Of a DNA stretch of 23,910 bases, positions 12,740-20,388 are shown one piece after another. Position numbers and translations under genes: made by a program. The first letter of the stretch is position 1. Each line of letters opens with the position of its first letter. This stretch comes from DASXTK01 sp036505485 (lineage in GTDB: Bacteria; Actinomycetota; Acidimicrobiia; Acidimicrobiales; VFJN01), in the NCBI GenBank assembly GCA_036505485.1, contig DASXTK010000072.1, forward strand, positions 1-23,910. The letters run 5' to 3'. The notes under the pieces are model-generated. The model was not told the DNA's origin. It saw nothing but the letters and a program-made list of their open reading frames with translations, and searched no databases.

Positions 12740-14380
12740 CTACTCTGACCAGGGAACCGACGGGTCGCGGGTGTAGGTCAGCCCAGCTGCGTTCCACCGC
12801 GCTGCGTGGGCGGCGACGCGCCAACGGTATTCGTCCCAGCTCCTGCCGTCCGGGGACGACCAGCCCAGCTCGGCGTATCCCGGCAGCCGGGGCAGCAGCA
12901 TCTGCACCATCTCGGCCAGATCGGTGACGGTCTCGGTCCACAGCGGGGCCTCCAGGCCGAGCACGCTCTCCGCTGGCAGCCCCGGAACCGTGGCGGTCGG
13001 CTCCCATTCGTAGGCGTCCTGGGTGTCGGTGTAGCCGGCCCAGCTCAGCCCGAGTGGCGTCGACTCGTCGTACTTCATGTCCATGTAGGCGTGGGTGGCC
13101 GGGGACAGCACGATCCCCGCGCCCTGGGCCGCGGCGGCCACCGTGGGGTCGTCGAAGCGCCAGTGCTGGACGATGGCGCCCGCCGGCAGGTCCGCGGTCG
13201 CGATCTCCTCCCACCCCACCGGCTGCTTGCCCAGGGCCTGGACCATGGCCGTGACCCGGGTGATGAACGCCGGGTAGAGCTCGGGGCTGGTGGCCTCGGC
13301 CTCGTCCCCGCCGATGTGGATGTAGGGGCCCGGCGTCAACGCCGCCACCTCGGTCAACACCTGCTGGACGAAGTCGTAGGTGCTGGGGTCGTCGACGCAC
13401 AGCGAGTTGTCGAAGACCGAGTAGCCGGTCTCGACCTCCGGGACCGGACTGCCGCTGCACACCAGCTCGGGCCGGGCCGCCAGGGCCGCGGTGACGTGAC
13501 CCGGCATGTCGATCTCGGGGACGACCACGATCCCCCGGACGGCGGCGTAGTCCACCAGCTGCCGGTACTCGTCCTGGGTGTAGAACCCGCCGGGACCGCC
13601 GCCCATCTCGGTGGACCCGCCGACCTCGGTCAGCTCCGGGTAGGCCTCGATCTGGAGCCGCCAGCCCTGGTCGTTGGTCAGATGCAGGTGCAGGCGGTTC
13701 AGCTTGTAGAGCGCCGCCAGGTCGATGACCCGCTCGATGTCCGCCGGCGGGAAGAAGTGGCGGACGACGTCGACCATGACCCCCCGCCAGGCGAAATAGG
13801 GGACGTCATGGATCCGCCCCGCCGGCAGCGTCCAGGTACCGGGCAACGCCATGGTGCCCTCGATCTCCGCGGGTAGCAGCTGGCGGATGGTCTGCACCGC
13901 CCAGCCGAACCCGGCCGGTGTGGCCGCCACCACCTCGACCCCGTCGGCATCGATGCGCAGCTCATACTCCTCGTCGCCGAGACCCTCCGCGCCCTGGTCG
14001 TCGAACCGGATCACCGGCCCCTCGCTGTCGCCGTCGCCGTCGGCGTCGGGGACCTCCAGCCCGGTGGCTGGCGTGAGGTAGCTCCGTAACAGGTCCGCGG
14101 CCTGTGCCGCAGCTCGGGCGTCCACGACCACCGTGGTGTCGGGGGTGAGGAAGAGCTCCCCAGCCGCCGGCTCCACCACTTGGGGCCGAGGGATGAGCCT
14201 GTCGAACGTACCCCGTCGGATCGGCTCGGCCGGCGTGGTCGACCTAGGCGGTCTGGTCGTCTCGGCCGGACGGTCCCGATGGGGCGTGGCGTCATCGTCA
14301 TCCCCGCTGCAGCTCGCGGCCAGGAGAAGCACCGCAGCCAGCCCGGCGGCCATCCGGCGTCGTCGCTTGATCCCCCACAC
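12740..14380 (-). CDS. GH20 beta-N-acetylhexosaminidase lipoprotein
   Basis: This encodes 546 residues from GTG at 14380, with AGGA about eight bases upstream; an ATG nine codons later is possible. The N-terminus 'IKRRRRMAAGLAAVLLLAASC' is a lipoprotein signal with Cys as the anchor. An acidic, Thr/Pro spacer follows, then a GH20b domain (about 65-190) and the GH20 barrel: 'FAWRGVMVDVVRHFF', 'LNRLHLHLTNDQGWRLQIEA', 'VVPEIDMPGHVTAALA' and the catalytic Asp-Glu in 'YIHIGGDEAEA'. It ends with the substrate Trp/Tyr region 'PLGLSWAGYTD' and 'LGLEAPLWTE'. It removes terminal beta-GlcNAc or GalNAc outside the cell, from chitin fragments, peptidoglycan pieces or glycans. The ECF sigma gene lies 94 bases downstream on the same strand. 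Run-on transcription is possible; shared function is unproven. Confidence 0.92.
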   Translation of the reverse strand: MWGIKRRRRMAAGLAAVLLLAASCSGDDDDATPHRDRPAETTRPPRSTTPAEPIRRGTFDRLIPRPQVVEPAAGELFLTPDTTVVVDARAAAQAADLLRSYLTPATGLEVPDADGDGDSEGPVIRFDDQGAEGLGDEEYELRIDADGVEVVAATPAGFGWAVQTIRQLLPAEIEGTMALPGTWTLPAGRIHDVPYFAWRGVMVDVVRHFFPPADIERVIDLAALYKLNRLHLHLTNDQGWRLQIEAYPELTEVGGSTEMGGGPGGFYTQDEYRQLVDYAAVRGIVVVPEIDMPGHVTAALAARPELVCSGSPVPEVETGYSVFDNSLCVDDPSTYDFVQQVLTEVAALTPGPYIHIGGDEAEATSPELYPAFITRVTAMVQALGKQPVGWEEIATADLPAGAIVQHWRFDDPTVAAAAQGAGIVLSPATHAYMDMKYDESTPLGLSWAGYTDTQDAYEWEPTATVPGLPAESVLGLEAPLWTETVTDLAEMVQMLLPRLPGYAELGWSSPDGRSWDEYRWRVAAHAARWNAAGLTYTRDPSVPWSE

Positions 14381-14453
14381 CGCGAGAATCCTGTCAGATA
14401 GACCCCTTGGCCAGCGACGCGACTTGGTGGGCCCCCAGCTACGGTGCAGCCCC

Positions 14454-15353
14454 ATGGCGAGTACCGACGTGCCCGACCTGGTGGCGGAGTGGCGGGCCAA
14501 AGGTGCTCCCACCAAGGTCGACGGGCACCAGCTGTTCGTGGTGGAGCAGGGTCCGGCCGATGCGCCGGTGATCCTGTTGCTGCACGGATTCCCCGGATCC
14601 AGCTTCGACTGGCGTGGGGTCGCCTCCCGTTTGGCCAAGCAATGGCGGGTCCTCACCTTCGACTTCCTCGGCTTCGGGCTGTCCGACAAGCCCCGCGACT
14701 CCAACTACACCCTGTTCGAGCAGGCCGATCTGACCGAGAAGCTGCTGGCCGACCGGGATGTCACCCGGGCGTTGCTAGTGGCCCACGACATGGGCGACAC
14801 GGTGGCGGCCGAGCTGCTGGCCCGCAGCAACGAGCGCCGCTCGGACTTCGACTGGCCCGGGTGCGTGGTCACCAACGGCTCGATCTTCATCGACATGGCC
14901 CAGCTCACCGCCGGGCAACAGGCGCTGCTGGCGCTCCCCGACGAGCCACTGACCGAGTCGCTCGGCGCGGCCGGTCTCAGCGCGGGGTTGGCGGCATCGT
15001 TCCCGCCCGACCGGCCCGAGGCCGCCGAGCTGGAGTCCATGGTCTGGCTGACCCAGCACGCCGGAGGCGATGTGCTGCTACCCCGGCTGATCCGCTACAT
15101 CGAGCAACGCCGCCGCCACCAGCCTCGCTGGACCGCCGGCCTGTGCGACTTCCCCGGCCCGATGGTCGCGGGCTGGGGCGACCTCGACCCGATCGCAGTC
15201 CCGGCCATGGCCGACCAACTCGGCGCCCTCCGAACGGAACAGAACCTGCCGGTCGAGGTCATCCACTGGCCCGACCTGGGCCACTGGCCCGCCACCGAAG
15301 ACCCGGCCCGGGTGGCCTCGTTGGTTGCCACTCACGCCTCCGTGTGGCTCTAG
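14454..15353 (+). CDS. Alpha/beta hydrolase, epoxide hydrolase/MEST-like
   Basis: This encodes 299 residues with no signal peptide. The oxyanion motif is 'LLLHGFPGSSFDW'. The nucleophile elbow is 'VAHDMGDTVAAELLAR', where Asp stands in place of the usual Ser, as in epoxide hydrolases, haloalkane dehalogenases and the MEST/PEG1 group. The acid is probably in 'GWGDLDPIAVP' and the base His in 'PDLGHWPATEDP'. 'VVTNGSIFID' and 'LIRYIEQRRRHQPRWTAGL' resemble MEST proteins more than classical epoxide hydrolases. The substrate is unknown. The ATG at 14454 is only 73 bases from the divergent GH20 start, so both promoters must fit there. It ends before the repeat array at 15367-15670. Confidence 0.85.
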   Translation: MASTDVPDLVAEWRAKGAPTKVDGHQLFVVEQGPADAPVILLLHGFPGSSFDWRGVASRLAKQWRVLTFDFLGFGLSDKPRDSNYTLFEQADLTEKLLADRDVTRALLVAHDMGDTVAAELLARSNERRSDFDWPGCVVTNGSIFIDMAQLTAGQQALLALPDEPLTESLGAAGLSAGLAASFPPDRPEAAELESMVWLTQHAGGDVLLPRLIRYIEQRRRHQPRWTAGLCDFPGPMVAGWGDLDPIAVPAMADQLGALRTEQNLPVEVIHWPDLGHWPATEDPARVASLVATHASVWL

Positions 15354-15366
15354 GCCGCGGCCCGAA

Positions 15367-15391
15367 CCCGTCCGCACCCCGAACGCCGCTT
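15367..15391. repeat. Inverted, degenerate copy of part of the 44-base repeat
   Basis: The reverse complement of this stretch matches 15514-15540 and 15558-15584, apart from one substitution and a two-base gap. It can therefore pair with either direct-repeat copy, giving a long stem after the hydrolase gene. Confidence 0.6.
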
Positions 15392-15397
15392 GCACCC

Positions 15398-15443
15398 AAC
15401 GATCGCGACGTAATGCCGTGCGATCGTTCCGCCGAGCGGAACG
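15398..15443. terminator. Two overlapping, mutually exclusive hairpins after the hydrolase gene
   Basis: Stem one pairs 15398-15406 with 15420-15428 (9 bases, continued by three pairs after a one-base bulge). Stem two pairs 15425-15432 with 15436-15443 (8 bases, loop of three). They share 15425-15428, so only one can form at a time. There is no U-run. They could act as a terminator for the hydrolase gene or be part of the wider repeat structure. Confidence 0.45.
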
Positions 15444-15492
15444 CTCGATTGCGCGGGGCGGCGCTGTCGGACTCGTTCGGTGCAGGTGAGCA

Positions 15493-15584
15493 CGGGTCCA
15501 GCGGTCTTGCCGAAAGCGAGGCGTTCGTGGTGCGGACGGGTCCAGCGGTCTTGCCGAAAGCGAGGCGTTCGTGGTGCGGACGGG
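15493..15584. repeat. 44-base tandem direct repeat, two exact copies
   Basis: Copies 15493-15536 and 15537-15580 are identical, and the first four bases recur at 15581-15584. The unit contains 'gccgaaagcgaggcgttcg'. It lies in the 266-base gap between convergent genes and has no good coding frame with known homology. With only two copies and no spacers, it is not a CRISPR. Confidence 0.9.
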
Positions 15585-15609
15585 GCAAGTTCTCCCGGGG
15601 AGGGGGCGA

Positions 15610-15670
15610 GGTCGCTGGGCTAACGCCCAGCGACCTCCTGGAGGCGGTCGCAAGCGACCGCCTCCAGGAG
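15610..15670. terminator. Tandem strong hairpins spanning the ABC-F stop codon
   Basis: The first hairpin pairs 15610-15620 with 15625-15635 (11 bases, four-base loop). The second pairs 15635-15651 with 15654-15670 (17 perfect bases, two-base loop). The ABC-F stop codon (TAG at 15622-15620, minus) lies at the loop of the first, and the second is wholly coding for the last residues 'LLEAVACDRLQE'. They are probably a terminator for the ABC-F gene, unusual in overlapping its coding end. Confidence 0.65.
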
Positions 15671-17251
15671 CTGACGGTCGTGGGTGACCAGGATCAGCGT
15701 TCCGGTGAAGGTGGTCAGGGCCTGTTCGAGCTGTTCGATGGCGGGGAGGTCAAGGTGGTTGGTTGGTTCGTCCAGCACCAGCAGGTTGACGCCGACCGCC
15801 TGTAGGACCGCGAGGGTGGCCCGGGTCCGCTCGCCCGGCGACAGCGACTCCGGCGGGCGGGCGACGTGGTCGGCGCTCAGCCCGAACTTGGCCAGCAACG
15901 ACCGGGCCTCCGACGCCGTCGCCAGGCCGCTGCGTCGCTGGAACCCGTCCAGCAACGTCGCCGCACCGGCGAACTCGTCTCGGCCCTGGCTGATCTCACC
16001 GACCACCACCCCAGGACCCAGCCAGCGCTCCCCCGCCGTCAGCGGTATGCGGCCGAGGAGGGCCGCCAGCAGGGTGGTCTTCCCCGAGCCGTTCGGGCCG
16101 ACGATGGCCAGACGGTCGGCCCAGCGGACATCCAGGCTGACCGGACCCAGCCGGAACTCGCCCCGCTCCACCACCGCGTCGGCCAGCCCGGCCACCCGGT
16201 CGCCGCTGCGGCCGGCATCGGCGATCTGCAGCCGCAGATCCCAGCCCTCCCAGGGCTTGTCGACCACCTCGAGCCGGGCCAGCTCCTTGTCGAGCTGACG
16301 GGCGCCCGAGCCGGCGTTCTCGGCCCCTTCCTTGCGGCCGTAGCGGATGAACTTGTCCCGCTCCCCCGAACGCTTGGCCGAGCGAGCTCCCTTCTGCGCC
16401 CAGTCACGCTGCCGGCGGGACCGCTCCACCAGTCCGTCGCGTCGTTCGACGTAGACCCGGTAGTCCTCCTCGGCGTGGGAGCGGCTGCGCGCCCGTTCCT
16501 CCTGGTACGCGGTCCAGCCGCCGTCAGAGCGGGTCAGCGAGGTGGTGGGTTGGTCGATCTCGCCCACCGCGGTGACGACACGCTCCAGGAACGCTCGATC
16601 GTGGGATACCAGCAGCACCGGACCCGCCAGCCCGGTGACGAAGCGTTCCAGCCGGTCGAGGCCGTCGAGATCGAGGTCATTGGTCGGTTCGTCCAGCAGG
16701 AAGAGGTCGAACCGGGCCAGCAGCAGGGCCGCTAGCTGGGCCCGAGCCGCCTGTCCGCCCGACAGCCGGCGCACCTCCTGGCCGAGCAGCTCGGCCGGGA
16801 AACCAAGATCGTCGGCGACCATCGCAGTTCGCACATCGAGGTCGGCGCCGCCCAGGGCCAGCCATCGCTCCAGCGCAGTGGCGTACCGGTCAGCGGCGCC
16901 CGGCTTCTCCCCGGCCAGCGCCACGGTGGTGGTGTCCAGCAGGTGCTGGGCTGCGGCGACACCGGTGCGGCGGGCCAGCAGATCCCGCACGGTCTCACCT
17001 GGCCGGGGCTCGGGCTCCTGCGGCAGATAGCCGACGGTCGCGGTGGGAGGAGCCAGCCGGACCTGACCGCCTTCGATCGGATGCAGCCCCGCGAGTACCC
17101 GCAGGAACGTGGACTTCCCCGATCCGTTGGGACCGACCAGCCCCAGCCGAGTGGCCGGACCGACGGTGAGATCCACGCCGGAGAGCAGCACCCGCGGCCC
17201 AACAGCAACGGTCAGATCGCGGACGGTAAGGGTGGCGAGGGACGAAGACAC
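15620..17251 (-). CDS. ABC-F family ATPase (duplicated ATP-binding cassettes, no membrane domain)
   Basis: This encodes 543 residues, normal for ABC-F. Cassette 1 has Walker A 'GPNGSGKST', signature 'LSGGQAARAQLA' and Walker B 'LFLLDEPTNDLD'. A charged inter-domain linker follows (about 235-330, rich in Arg/Glu: 'EERARSRSHAEEDYRVYVER'). Cassette 2 has 'GPNGSGKTT', 'LSPGERTRATLA' and 'LLVLDEPTNHLD'. ABC-F proteins act on the ribosome, as translation factors (EttA, Uup) or antibiotic-resistance factors; they do not transport. Which one this is cannot be told from sequence alone. Start GTG at 17251. The last codons are part of a 17-base perfect hairpin, so the C-terminus 'LLEAVACDRLQEVAGR' may have been shaped by the repeat. 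The DedA gene lies 81 bases downstream of the ABC-F start, on the same strand. Confidence 0.92.
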   Translation of the reverse strand: MSSSLATLTVRDLTVAVGPRVLLSGVDLTVGPATRLGLVGPNGSGKSTFLRVLAGLHPIEGGQVRLAPPTATVGYLPQEPEPRPGETVRDLLARRTGVAAAQHLLDTTTVALAGEKPGAADRYATALERWLALGGADLDVRTAMVADDLGFPAELLGQEVRRLSGGQAARAQLAALLLARFDLFLLDEPTNDLDLDGLDRLERFVTGLAGPVLLVSHDRAFLERVVTAVGEIDQPTTSLTRSDGGWTAYQEERARSRSHAEEDYRVYVERRDGLVERSRRQRDWAQKGARSAKRSGERDKFIRYGRKEGAENAGSGARQLDKELARLEVVDKPWEGWDLRLQIADAGRSGDRVAGLADAVVERGEFRLGPVSLDVRWADRLAIVGPNGSGKTTLLAALLGRIPLTAGERWLGPGVVVGEISQGRDEFAGAATLLDGFQRRSGLATASEARSLLAKFGLSADHVARPPESLSPGERTRATLAVLQAVGVNLLVLDEPTNHLDLPAIEQLEQALTTFTGTLILVTHDRQLLEAVACDRLQEVAGR

Positions 17252-17332
17252 GGCACTGGCTCCAGGGTCGACGGGTGAACGGACGCGCTGGGGAAACCGT
17301 GGTTCGCTACATCGCTCTAGAGGTTAGAAGAA

Positions 17333-17995
17333 CTAGCCGCGGGAGGCGGACTCGGTTTCGGTGGGGGTGACCTCGTCCTCTTCGGGGGCGGGCGACAGGA
17401 CCCGCTTCCACACGAACCAAACGATGGCCACCGCCATCACCGCCAACACCAGGTACTGGAACGGTTCCATCCAGGTCTTGACCTGCTCCCAGTTCTCGCC
17501 CAGGTGATAGCCGGCGATGATCAGCCCGGAGTTCCACACCAGGCTGCCCAGCGCGGTCAGCACCGCGAACCGCACGATGTTCATGCGCCGCAGCCCCGCC
17601 GGCACCGAGATGAGCGCCCGGATGACCGGCACGCACCGGCCGATGAGCACCGCCGCGGCGCCCCGACGATCGAACCAGGCGTTGGCCCGGTCCAGATCGT
17701 GCAGGCTGATGTGCAGGAACCGGAACCGCACGACCAGCGCCCGCAGCCGTTCCTCGCCGTAGGCCGCGGACAGGTAATAGAGCACGCAGGATCCGACGAC
17801 CGAGGCGGTGGTGGCCACGATGATCATCACGATCAGGTTGGCGTCGCCTTGGCTGGCGGTGAACCCGGCCAGCGGCTGCACGACCTCGGACGGGATGACC
17901 GGGATCACGCTCTCCAACGCCACCAGGAAGCCGACGCCGGCGTAACCGAGAGTGTCGATGACGTTGGTGATCCACTCGGTCAAACTGTCCAGCAC
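17333..17995 (-). CDS. DedA family membrane protein
   Basis: This encodes 220 residues with five or so membrane segments. DedA marks are 'LVALESVIPVIPSEVVQPLAG' early and 'LIGRCVPVIRALISVPAGLRR' in the middle, with the conserved Arg and Pro. The C-terminus is an acidic, cytoplasmic-looking tail ('PAPEEDEVTPTETESASRG'). DedA proteins move lipids such as undecaprenyl phosphate or phosphatidylethanolamine across the membrane and help maintain proton motive force. Recycling of the lipid carrier would link it to cell-envelope glycan synthesis. Start GTG at 17995 with GGAG close upstream. It is upstream of the ABC-F gene in the same direction and divergent from rpe (92 bases between starts). Confidence 0.9.
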   Translation of the reverse strand: MLDSLTEWITNVIDTLGYAGVGFLVALESVIPVIPSEVVQPLAGFTASQGDANLIVMIIVATTASVVGSCVLYYLSAAYGEERLRALVVRFRFLHISLHDLDRANAWFDRRGAAAVLIGRCVPVIRALISVPAGLRRMNIVRFAVLTALGSLVWNSGLIIAGYHLGENWEQVKTWMEPFQYLVLAVMAVAIVWFVWKRVLSPAPEEDEVTPTETESASRG

Positions 17996-18087
17996 TGCTC
18001 CGCTCCTCGGTCCGCGGCGAAGCCGGCACGTTAGTTCGCCGGCACCTCGGTCGCCTCGTCGTGGGGGCCTCAGTCGGCTCGCATACG

Positions 18088-18804
18088 ATGAACGCCGTGG
18101 TCGACCTCCCCCGCCCGGATCGTGCCATCGAGATCGTGCCGTCGGTGCTTCCCGCCGATTTCGCCCGGCTCGGCGACGAGGTGGAGGCCCTCGAGAAGGC
18201 CGGCGTCGACCGCATCCAGTGGGACGTGATGGACGGATGCTTCGTGCCCAACCTCACCTTCGGGCCCGACGTCATCGGGGCCTGCCGAGCGCACAGCAGC
18301 GTGCCGTTCGAGGCCCACCTCATGGTGGACGAACCCGACGCCCTGCTTCCCCGCTATGTCGAGGCCGGCTGCGAGATCCTGATCGTCCACGCAGAGTCGA
18401 CCCGGCACCTGCACCGCACGCTGGGCCGGGTCGAGGAGCTGGGCGCCACCGCCGCCGTCGCCCTCAACCCGGCCACGCCGCCCGACGCGGTCGAGCACGT
18501 CCTCGACCTGGTGGCCATGGTGCTGGTGATGACCGTCAACCCCGGCTTCGGCGGGCAGAGCTACATCGCCACGATGGAGCCCAAGATCTCGGCCATCCGT
18601 CGACTGGTCCTCGATCGGGGGTATGACTGCGACATCGAGGTCGACGGCGGTATCGGACCGTCAACTGTCCAGGGCGCGGCTGCGGCCGGCGCCAACGTGC
18701 TCGTGGCCGGCACGTCCCTCTACCGGGACCCCGACGGCCTGGAGCACGCGGTTCGCGAGCTGCGGACGCTCGCCCAGGCGGCGCGACCCCCACAAGGAGA
18801 GTGA
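18088..18804 (+). CDS. rpe: Ribulose-phosphate 3-epimerase
   Basis: This encodes 238 residues. The TIM barrel carries 'IEIVPSVLPADFARLGDEV' (catalytic and loop residues near the N-terminus), 'IQWDVMDGCFVPNLTFGPD' with the metal-binding Asp, 'FEAHLMVDEPDAL', 'VLVMTVNPGFGGQSYIATM' and 'DIEVDGGIGPSTV' with the second Asp. It converts ribulose 5-phosphate and xylulose 5-phosphate in the pentose phosphate pathway. In 'VLVMTVNPGF', Thr replaces the usual Ser-Val of 'MSVNPGFGGQ', a minor change. The ATG at 18088 gives the normal length; GTG at 18061 would add nine unconserved residues. A TACGAT sequence overlaps this start and could be a -10 box for a shorter leaderless transcript, but this is weak. 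The antitoxin-like gene follows four bases after the stop. Confidence 0.93.
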   Translation: MNAVVDLPRPDRAIEIVPSVLPADFARLGDEVEALEKAGVDRIQWDVMDGCFVPNLTFGPDVIGACRAHSSVPFEAHLMVDEPDALLPRYVEAGCEILIVHAESTRHLHRTLGRVEELGATAAVALNPATPPDAVEHVLDLVAMVLVMTVNPGFGGQSYIATMEPKISAIRRLVLDRGYDCDIEVDGGIGPSTVQGAAAAGANVLVAGTSLYRDPDGLEHAVRELRTLAQAARPPQGE

Positions 18805-18808
18805 ACGC

Positions 18809-19126
18809 ATGACCACCGAAGAAGAGAAGACCCTTCTCGACAAGGCTCAGGAGGTCGCCAAGGAGGTGGCCGAGAAGGCGAAGGATGTGGCCACCGGTCT
18901 CAAGGAGAAGGTCTCGGACTTCGTGGGTGAGCACGAGGACCAGATCCACAGCGGCATCGACAAGACCGGCGATTTCGTCGACGACAAGACCAAGGGTCGC
19001 TTCAGCGAGAAGATCGACAAGGCGCAGGACGCCGTGAAGGGTGCGGTCCACAAGGTCGGCGCCACCGACGACGCCACGGCCGGAGAGACCGCGGCCGAGG
19101 ACACCACTACTGCGGAAGAGGAATAG
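18809..19126 (+). CDS. Rv0909/MT0933-like antitoxin family protein, orphan
   Basis: This encodes 105 residues, highly charged and predicted helical. The core 'HEDQIHSGIDKTGDFVDDKT' followed by 'KGRFSEKIDKAQDAVKGAV' matches the family named for M. tuberculosis Rv0909 (PF14013), normally 'DQVDSGIDKAGDxxDxKTxGKYxDKID'. The leader 'KTLLDKAQEVAKEVAEKAKD' is Lys/Glu-rich, and the tail is Thr/Glu-rich and disordered. In M. tuberculosis this protein is paired with toxin Rv0910. Here no toxin gene is adjacent: rpe is upstream and clpP convergent downstream. Many family members are solitary, and a general stress or LEA-like role is as likely. AGGAG (18794-18798) precedes the ATG at 18809 and lies at the end of rpe, so the two are probably co-transcribed. 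Confidence 0.8.
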   Translation: MTTEEEKTLLDKAQEVAKEVAEKAKDVATGLKEKVSDFVGEHEDQIHSGIDKTGDFVDDKTKGRFSEKIDKAQDAVKGAVHKVGATDDATAGETAAEDTTTAEEE

Positions 19127-19129
19127 TCG

Positions 19130-19176
19130 TTCTTGGCAAGGAGATCGGCGCTATGCGTGGATCTGCTTGCCAAGAA
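19130..19176. terminator. Bidirectional terminator between antitoxin-like gene and clpP
   Basis: Arms 19130-19146 and 19160-19176 pair at 16 of 17 positions (mismatch 19141/19165) around a 13-base loop. It fills the 53-base gap between convergent stops, so it can serve both transcripts. Confidence 0.8.
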
Positions 19177-19179
19177 TGG

Positions 19180-19782
19180 TCAGCGCATCTCCCCACGCTT
19201 GACGATGACGTGGTCGATGATGCCGTAGTCCTTGGCTTCCTCGGCGGTGAACCAGCGGTCACGCTCGGAGTCGGCCAGCACCTGCTCGACGGTCTGGCCG
19301 GTGTGGTGGGCGATCCGCTCGGCCATCAGCTGCTTGACGTAGAGCAGCTGCTCGGCCTGGATGGCGATGTCGGCGGCCTGGCCCCGGATTCCGCCCGAGG
19401 GCTGGTGCATCATGATCCGGGCGTGGGGCAGGGCGTAGCGCTTGCCTTTGGCTCCGGCTGACAGCAGGAACTGACCCATCGAGGCCCCGAGCCCCATGCA
19501 CACCGTGGCCACGTCGGGCTCGATGAACTGGATGGTGTCGTAGAGCGCCATGCCGGCCGTGACCGACCCACCGGGGCTGTTGATGTACAGCCACACGTCC
19601 CGCTCGGCGTCCTCGCCCGCGAGATGCAGCAGCTGGGCGCAGATGACGTTGGCGATGTCGTCGTCGACCTCGGTACCCAGGAAGATGATGCGCTCCCGGA
19701 GCAGCCGGTTGAAGATCTCATAGGCGGGGCTGACCATCGAGCTGGTCTGGGCGATCGGGTGCAGCGGTGGCATCGGCGTCAC
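19180..19782 (-). CDS. clpP: ATP-dependent Clp protease proteolytic subunit
   Basis: This encodes 200 residues, normal for ClpP. The catalytic triad is visible: Ser in 'GLGASMGQFLLSAG', His in 'RIMMHQPSGG', and Asp in 'DRWFTAEEAKDYGIIDHV'. 'RIIFLGTEVDD' and 'YINSPGGSVTAGMALYDT' are also typical. ClpP forms a tetradecamer in the cytosol and degrades unfolded or tagged proteins fed by ClpX, ClpA or ClpC. Actinobacteria usually have a clpP1-clpP2 pair near clpX; here clpP is single and convergent with an unrelated gene, so it is either an extra paralogue or a separated one. Start ATG at 19782; an internal Met (16 codons in) is possible and would match the usual propeptide boundary. Confidence 0.95.
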   Translation of the reverse strand: MTPMPPLHPIAQTSSMVSPAYEIFNRLLRERIIFLGTEVDDDIANVICAQLLHLAGEDAERDVWLYINSPGGSVTAGMALYDTIQFIEPDVATVCMGLGASMGQFLLSAGAKGKRYALPHARIMMHQPSGGIRGQAADIAIQAEQLLYVKQLMAERIAHHTGQTVEQVLADSERDRWFTAEEAKDYGIIDHVIVKRGEMR

Positions 19783-19840
19783 GGCTCGCCAGGGTAGCGG
19801 TGCTCAAACCCCGTCCGGCGCAGCACCGCTACCTCTGGGC

Positions 19841-20388
19841 CTAGCACAGGACATAGATCACCGGACTGAGCTTGCCGATCATCTGGTAGATGCCCCAGAA
19901 GCAGTTGGCGAGCTCGCCGGCGTAGGCGGCTTCGCCGAGCGTCGCCTTGAACCGCCCGGGATCTCGCAGGAGGCGCGCGGCCCACACGAGTTGGCGGCCG
20001 ATGCGGCCGTCGCTTCGTTCCTCGGCGTGCTCGCGCCACTCGCTGCGCAGCTCGTCACGGTGCTCGATGCGCAGTCCCGCGTGGACGATGGTCTGCTCGA
20101 ACCTCCTGCGGTCAGTGTTCTCCGGGACGACAGCCAAGGTCGGCCACAGCCGCGTCGCCTCATCGGGCTCGAGCCACGGGGGTGGCGAACATCTGGAAGA
20201 CCAGCATCGGCGAGCTCCTGGGCCAGCTCGAAGAGCAGATCGGGACCACGCGGATTCAGGCTCGTGTCCAGGAACCGCCTCGTCTCCTCACGGCTCAGCA
20301 CACGCTCGGCATACATCTCATCGACCGTGCGAGCGACCATCGCCGGTTCTGGTGCGATATCCGTGACCGGTGAGCGCGCCGTGCTCAT
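19841..20388 (-). pseudogene. Decayed class I SAM-dependent methyltransferase gene
   Basis: The ATG at 20388 shares one base with the stop of the VOC gene (TGATG). The first 60 or so codons read well ('VARTVDEMYAERVLSREETR', 'RFLDTSLNPRGPDLLFELAQ'), like the start of small actinobacterial methyltransferases. After about 20205 the expected SAM-binding core with its 'VLDVGC' motif is absent. The homologous text resumes in another frame ('MLVFQMFATP'). It then shifts once more at a run of five G at 20178-20182 (plus strand) into 'WLEPDEATRLWPTLAVVPEN', and runs to TAG at 19841 ending 'GELANCFWGIYQMIGKLSPV'. So I infer an internal deletion of roughly 90-100 residues plus a frameshift. The family call is from memory of such proteins, so it is moderate. 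Confidence 0.65.

Noticed and set aside
14029..14052. Short GC-rich microrepeat within the GH20 gene
   Set aside because: It encodes an Asp/Gly-rich surface loop (DADGDGD) and looks like ordinary low complexity, not a mobile or regulatory repeat.
14381..14704. Upstream extension of the GH20 hexosaminidase
   Set aside because: It would overlap the start of the divergent hydrolase and place the lipoprotein signal internally.
15493..15584. CRISPR-like repeat
   Set aside because: Only two back-to-back copies without spacers and no cas genes in the window; it is a tandem duplication.
18084..18089. TACGAT as -10 box of rpe
   Set aside because: It overlaps the best start codon and has no -35 partner; a leaderless later start would delete nothing conserved, so it cannot be excluded, but the evidence is too thin to list.
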